Shown piece after piece: positions 29,620 to 31,524 of a stretch of DNA of 31,524 bases. The DNA lies in contig DEJF01000070.1 in assembly GCA_002353225.1 (NCBI GenBank), positions 1 through 31,524 on the forward strand. The letters are read 5' to 3'. This DNA comes from Prevotella sp. UBA2755 (GTDB lineage Bacteria; Bacteroidota; Bacteroidia; Bacteroidales; Bacteroidaceae). The stretch's first letter is position 1; every line of letters starts with the position of its first letter. A program made the translations under genes and the position numbers. The notes under the pieces were generated by a model. It did not search any database, had not been told where the DNA came from, and was given only the letters and a program-made list of their open reading frames with translations.

Positions 29620-31524
29620 ATGGCAAAGAAGGAACTGACCCCAATGATGAAGCAATTCTTCGACCTCAAGGCGAAACATCCTGAGGCCATATTGCTGTTT
29701 CGTTGTGGTGATTTCTATGAGACCTATTGTGAGGATGCCGTGACGGCAGCACAGATATTAGGTATCACCCTGACACGTCGTAATAACGGGGCAGGGGTGA
29801 GGGGCGACGAGATGGCTGGATTTCCCCATCATGCCCTCGACACTTATCTGCCCAAACTGATCCGTGCCGGTAAGCGTGTTGCTATCTGCGACCAGTTGGA
29901 GGATCCGAAACTCACCAAGAAACTCGTCAAGCGTGGCATTACTGAACTGGTGACCCCTGGTGTCGCCATGCAGGATAATGTGCTTAACTACAAGGAGAAT
30001 AACTTCCTTGCCGCAGTCCATTTCGGAAAGAGTTCCTGTGGGGTGTCGTTCCTCGATATCTCTACGGGTGAGTTCCTGACAGGGGAGGGTACCTATGACT
30101 ATGTGGAGAAACTGATGGGTAATTTCCAACCTAAGGAAGTACTCTACGATCGTGAGCGCAGACATGACTTTGAGAAATACTTCGGTACCCGTTATTGCAC
30201 TTTTGAGTTAGACGACTGGGTGTTTACGGAGCAGACTGCTAACCAGAAACTATTGAAGCATTTCCATGTGAAGTCGCTGAAGGGTTTTGGAGTCGACCAT
30301 CTGAAAAGCGGTGTCATCGCGTCTGGTGCTATCTTGCAATATCTTGACCAGACATTACATACCCAGATAGCCCATATCACCTCCTTGGCTCGTATCGAGG
30401 AGGAGCGTTATGTCCGTCTGGATAAGTTTACCGTCCGCTCCTTGGAGTTAGTCAGTACGATGCAGGAGGGTGGTAAGTCACTGCTCGATGTCATCGACCG
30501 TACCGTATCGCCCATGGGAGGACGTCTGTTGCGTCGTTGGCTGGTATTCCCTTTGAAGGATGCCAAACCCATCAACGACCGTCTGGATATCGTCGACTAT
30601 TTCTTCCGTGAGCCCGAGTTCCGCCAGTGCATTGACGACCAGTTGCAGCGCATCGGTGATTTGGAGCGTATCATCTCCAAGGTCGCTGTAGGACGTGTGA
30701 CCCCTCGTGAGGTAGTACAACTGAAAGTCGCCCTGCAGGCTATCCAACCCATCAAGACCGCCTGTCTCCATGCCACCAATGAGTCGTTGCGGAGGGTAGG
30801 GGAGCGGCTGAGTCTTTGTGAGGAGATCCGTGACCGTATAGAGCGTGAGATTACCAACGACCCACCCCAGTTAGTGGCGAAGGGTGGAGTAATCCGTGAC
30901 GGGGTGAATGCCGAACTGGACGACCTGCGTCATATCGCTTATTCTGGTAAGGACTACCTGTTGCAGATCCAAGAGCGTGAGACAGCGGCAACGGGTATCG
31001 CCTCGCTGAAGATTGGTTATAACAACGTGTTCGGCTATTATCTGGAGGTGCGCAATACCTATAAGGACAAGGTTCCTGCAGAGTGGGTGCGTAAGCAGAC
31101 ATTGGCGCAGGCAGAGCGTTATATCACCCAGGAACTGAAGGAATATGAGGAGAAGATCTTGGGTGCTGAGGAGAAAATCCTCTCGTTGGAGCAACAACTC
31201 TTTACCGACCTGGTCATCGCCTTGCAGGCGTTTATCCCACAGGTGCAGACCAATGCCAATATCATCGCACGTCTCGACTGTCTCTTGTCTGCTGCGAAGA
31301 CGGCAGAGGAGAACCACTATATCCGTCCACAGATAGACGATAGCAATATCATAGATATCAAACAAGGACGCCATCCTGTCATTGAGACACAACTGCCTCT
31401 TGACGAGCGTTATGTGCCCAATGATGTGTTGCTGGATGGTGACCATCAGCAGATAATCATTATCACGGGTCCGAACATGGCTGGTAAGTCGGCATTGTTG
31501 CGTCAGACGGCACTTATCACCCTG
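29620..31524 (+). CDS. mutS: DNA mismatch repair protein MutS, 3' part outside the window
   Basis: An open frame of 635 codons runs to the window edge without a stop; full MutS is about 850-880 residues. The N-terminal mismatch-binding domain has the F-x-E motif in FRCGDFYETY (Phe32, Glu34), followed by EMAGFPHHALDTYLPKLIRA and AICDQLEDP. The connector, the lever helices (RRWLVFPLKDAKPINDRLD, about 305-325) and the clamp with GYNNVFGYYLEV follow. The ATPase domain begins before the edge with Walker A TGPNMAGKSALLRQ, a Bacteroidetes-type variant of GPNMGGKST. MutS detects mismatches and recruits MutL. The sense strand is notably G-rich (hand count for 30781-30840: 26 G, 9 C). It has its own promoter and no coupled upstream gene. 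Confidence 0.97.
   Translation, partial: MAKKELTPMMKQFFDLKAKHPEAILLFRCGDFYETYCEDAVTAAQILGITLTRRNNGAGVRGDEMAGFPHHALDTYLPKLIRAGKRVAICDQLEDPKLTKKLVKRGITELVTPGVAMQDNVLNYKENNFLAAVHFGKSSCGVSFLDISTGEFLTGEGTYDYVEKLMGNFQPKEVLYDRERRHDFEKYFGTRYCTFELDDWVFTEQTANQKLLKHFHVKSLKGFGVDHLKSGVIASGAILQYLDQTLHTQIAHITSLARIEEERYVRLDKFTVRSLELVSTMQEGGKSLLDVIDRTVSPMGGRLLRRWLVFPLKDAKPINDRLDIVDYFFREPEFRQCIDDQLQRIGDLERIISKVAVGRVTPREVVQLKVALQAIQPIKTACLHATNESLRRVGERLSLCEEIRDRIEREITNDPPQLVAKGGVIRDGVNAELDDLRHIAYSGKDYLLQIQERETAATGIASLKIGYNNVFGYYLEVRNTYKDKVPAEWVRKQTLAQAERYITQELKEYEEKILGAEEKILSLEQQLFTDLVIALQAFIPQVQTNANIIARLDCLLSAAKTAEENHYIRPQIDDSNIIDIKQGRHPVIETQLPLDERYVPNDVLLDGDHQQIIIITGPNMAGKSALLRQTALITL

Noticed and set aside
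1..31524. CRISPR arrays, tRNA and rRNA genes, transposases
   Set aside because: No regular spaced repeats, tRNA-like cloverleaf or rRNA sequence, and no transposase or integrase ORF were found on either strand by eye; weak or partial copies could be missed.

Overview
The window looks like chromosomal DNA of a Bacteroidales bacterium, most likely a Prevotella-type (Prevotellaceae) genome. The reasons are: Bacteroidetes promoters (TTTG, then 19-20 bases, then TAnnTTTG) occur in front of many genes; Shine-Dalgarno sequences are almost absent; and a SusD-family protein, a PorZ-type protein of the type IX secretion system and a Bacteroidetes-style MutS are present. The genus is an inference; no rRNA or tRNA was found to settle it.

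Layout. 1-277: gene-free, packed with inverted repeats and a terminator. 278-4357 (minus): a two-gene unit with a small dockerin-repeat secreted protein and a 1195-residue SusD-like protein carrying extra C-terminal beta-rich modules; no SusC is visible. 4493-5413: a DMT/EamA exporter. 5473-9836: mnmG, apt and uvrC, with two near-perfect parS (ParB-binding) sites that begin on the base right after the mnmG and apt stop codons. 10091-12358: a tight operon of dtd, two small membrane proteins, a MazG-like pyrophosphohydrolase and deoC. It runs tail to tail into a polyprenyl diphosphate synthase (minus), which diverges from polA and a TrmH-like methyltransferase. 16722-17093: an AT-rich gap with a dense cluster of DnaA boxes, followed by nadA. 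18159-20529: AT-rich membrane genes (an acyltransferase and a GT-C-like polytopic protein). 20505-27728 (minus): a five-gene operon leuS, yitT-like, rdgB, porZ and a family 2 glycosyltransferase. 27729-29619: an accessory-looking stretch with a solitary CdiA-CT-like nuclease-fold protein, a candidate small RNA, an orphan HicB-like antitoxin and short tandem repeats. 29620-31524: mutS, cut by the window edge.

Working together. Most of the window is housekeeping: tRNA modification and proofreading (mnmG, dtd, leuS, trmH-like), DNA repair and nucleotide-pool hygiene (uvrC, polA, mutS, rdgB, mazG-like), nucleotide salvage (apt, deoC), NAD and isoprenoid synthesis (nadA, polyprenyl synthase). The envelope theme (porZ, two glycosyltransferase-like proteins, acyltransferase, SusD-like protein) is interleaved.

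The most interesting signal is non-coding. The parS pair (7.4-8.0 kb) and the DnaA-box cluster with an A/T-rich flank (16.7-17.1 kb) lie about 9 kb apart. Together they suggest that the window contains or borders the chromosome replication origin. A second theme is a family of near-identical extended promoters reused in front of unrelated genes, one of which points into a gene-free stretch that looks like a small RNA of about 100 nt.
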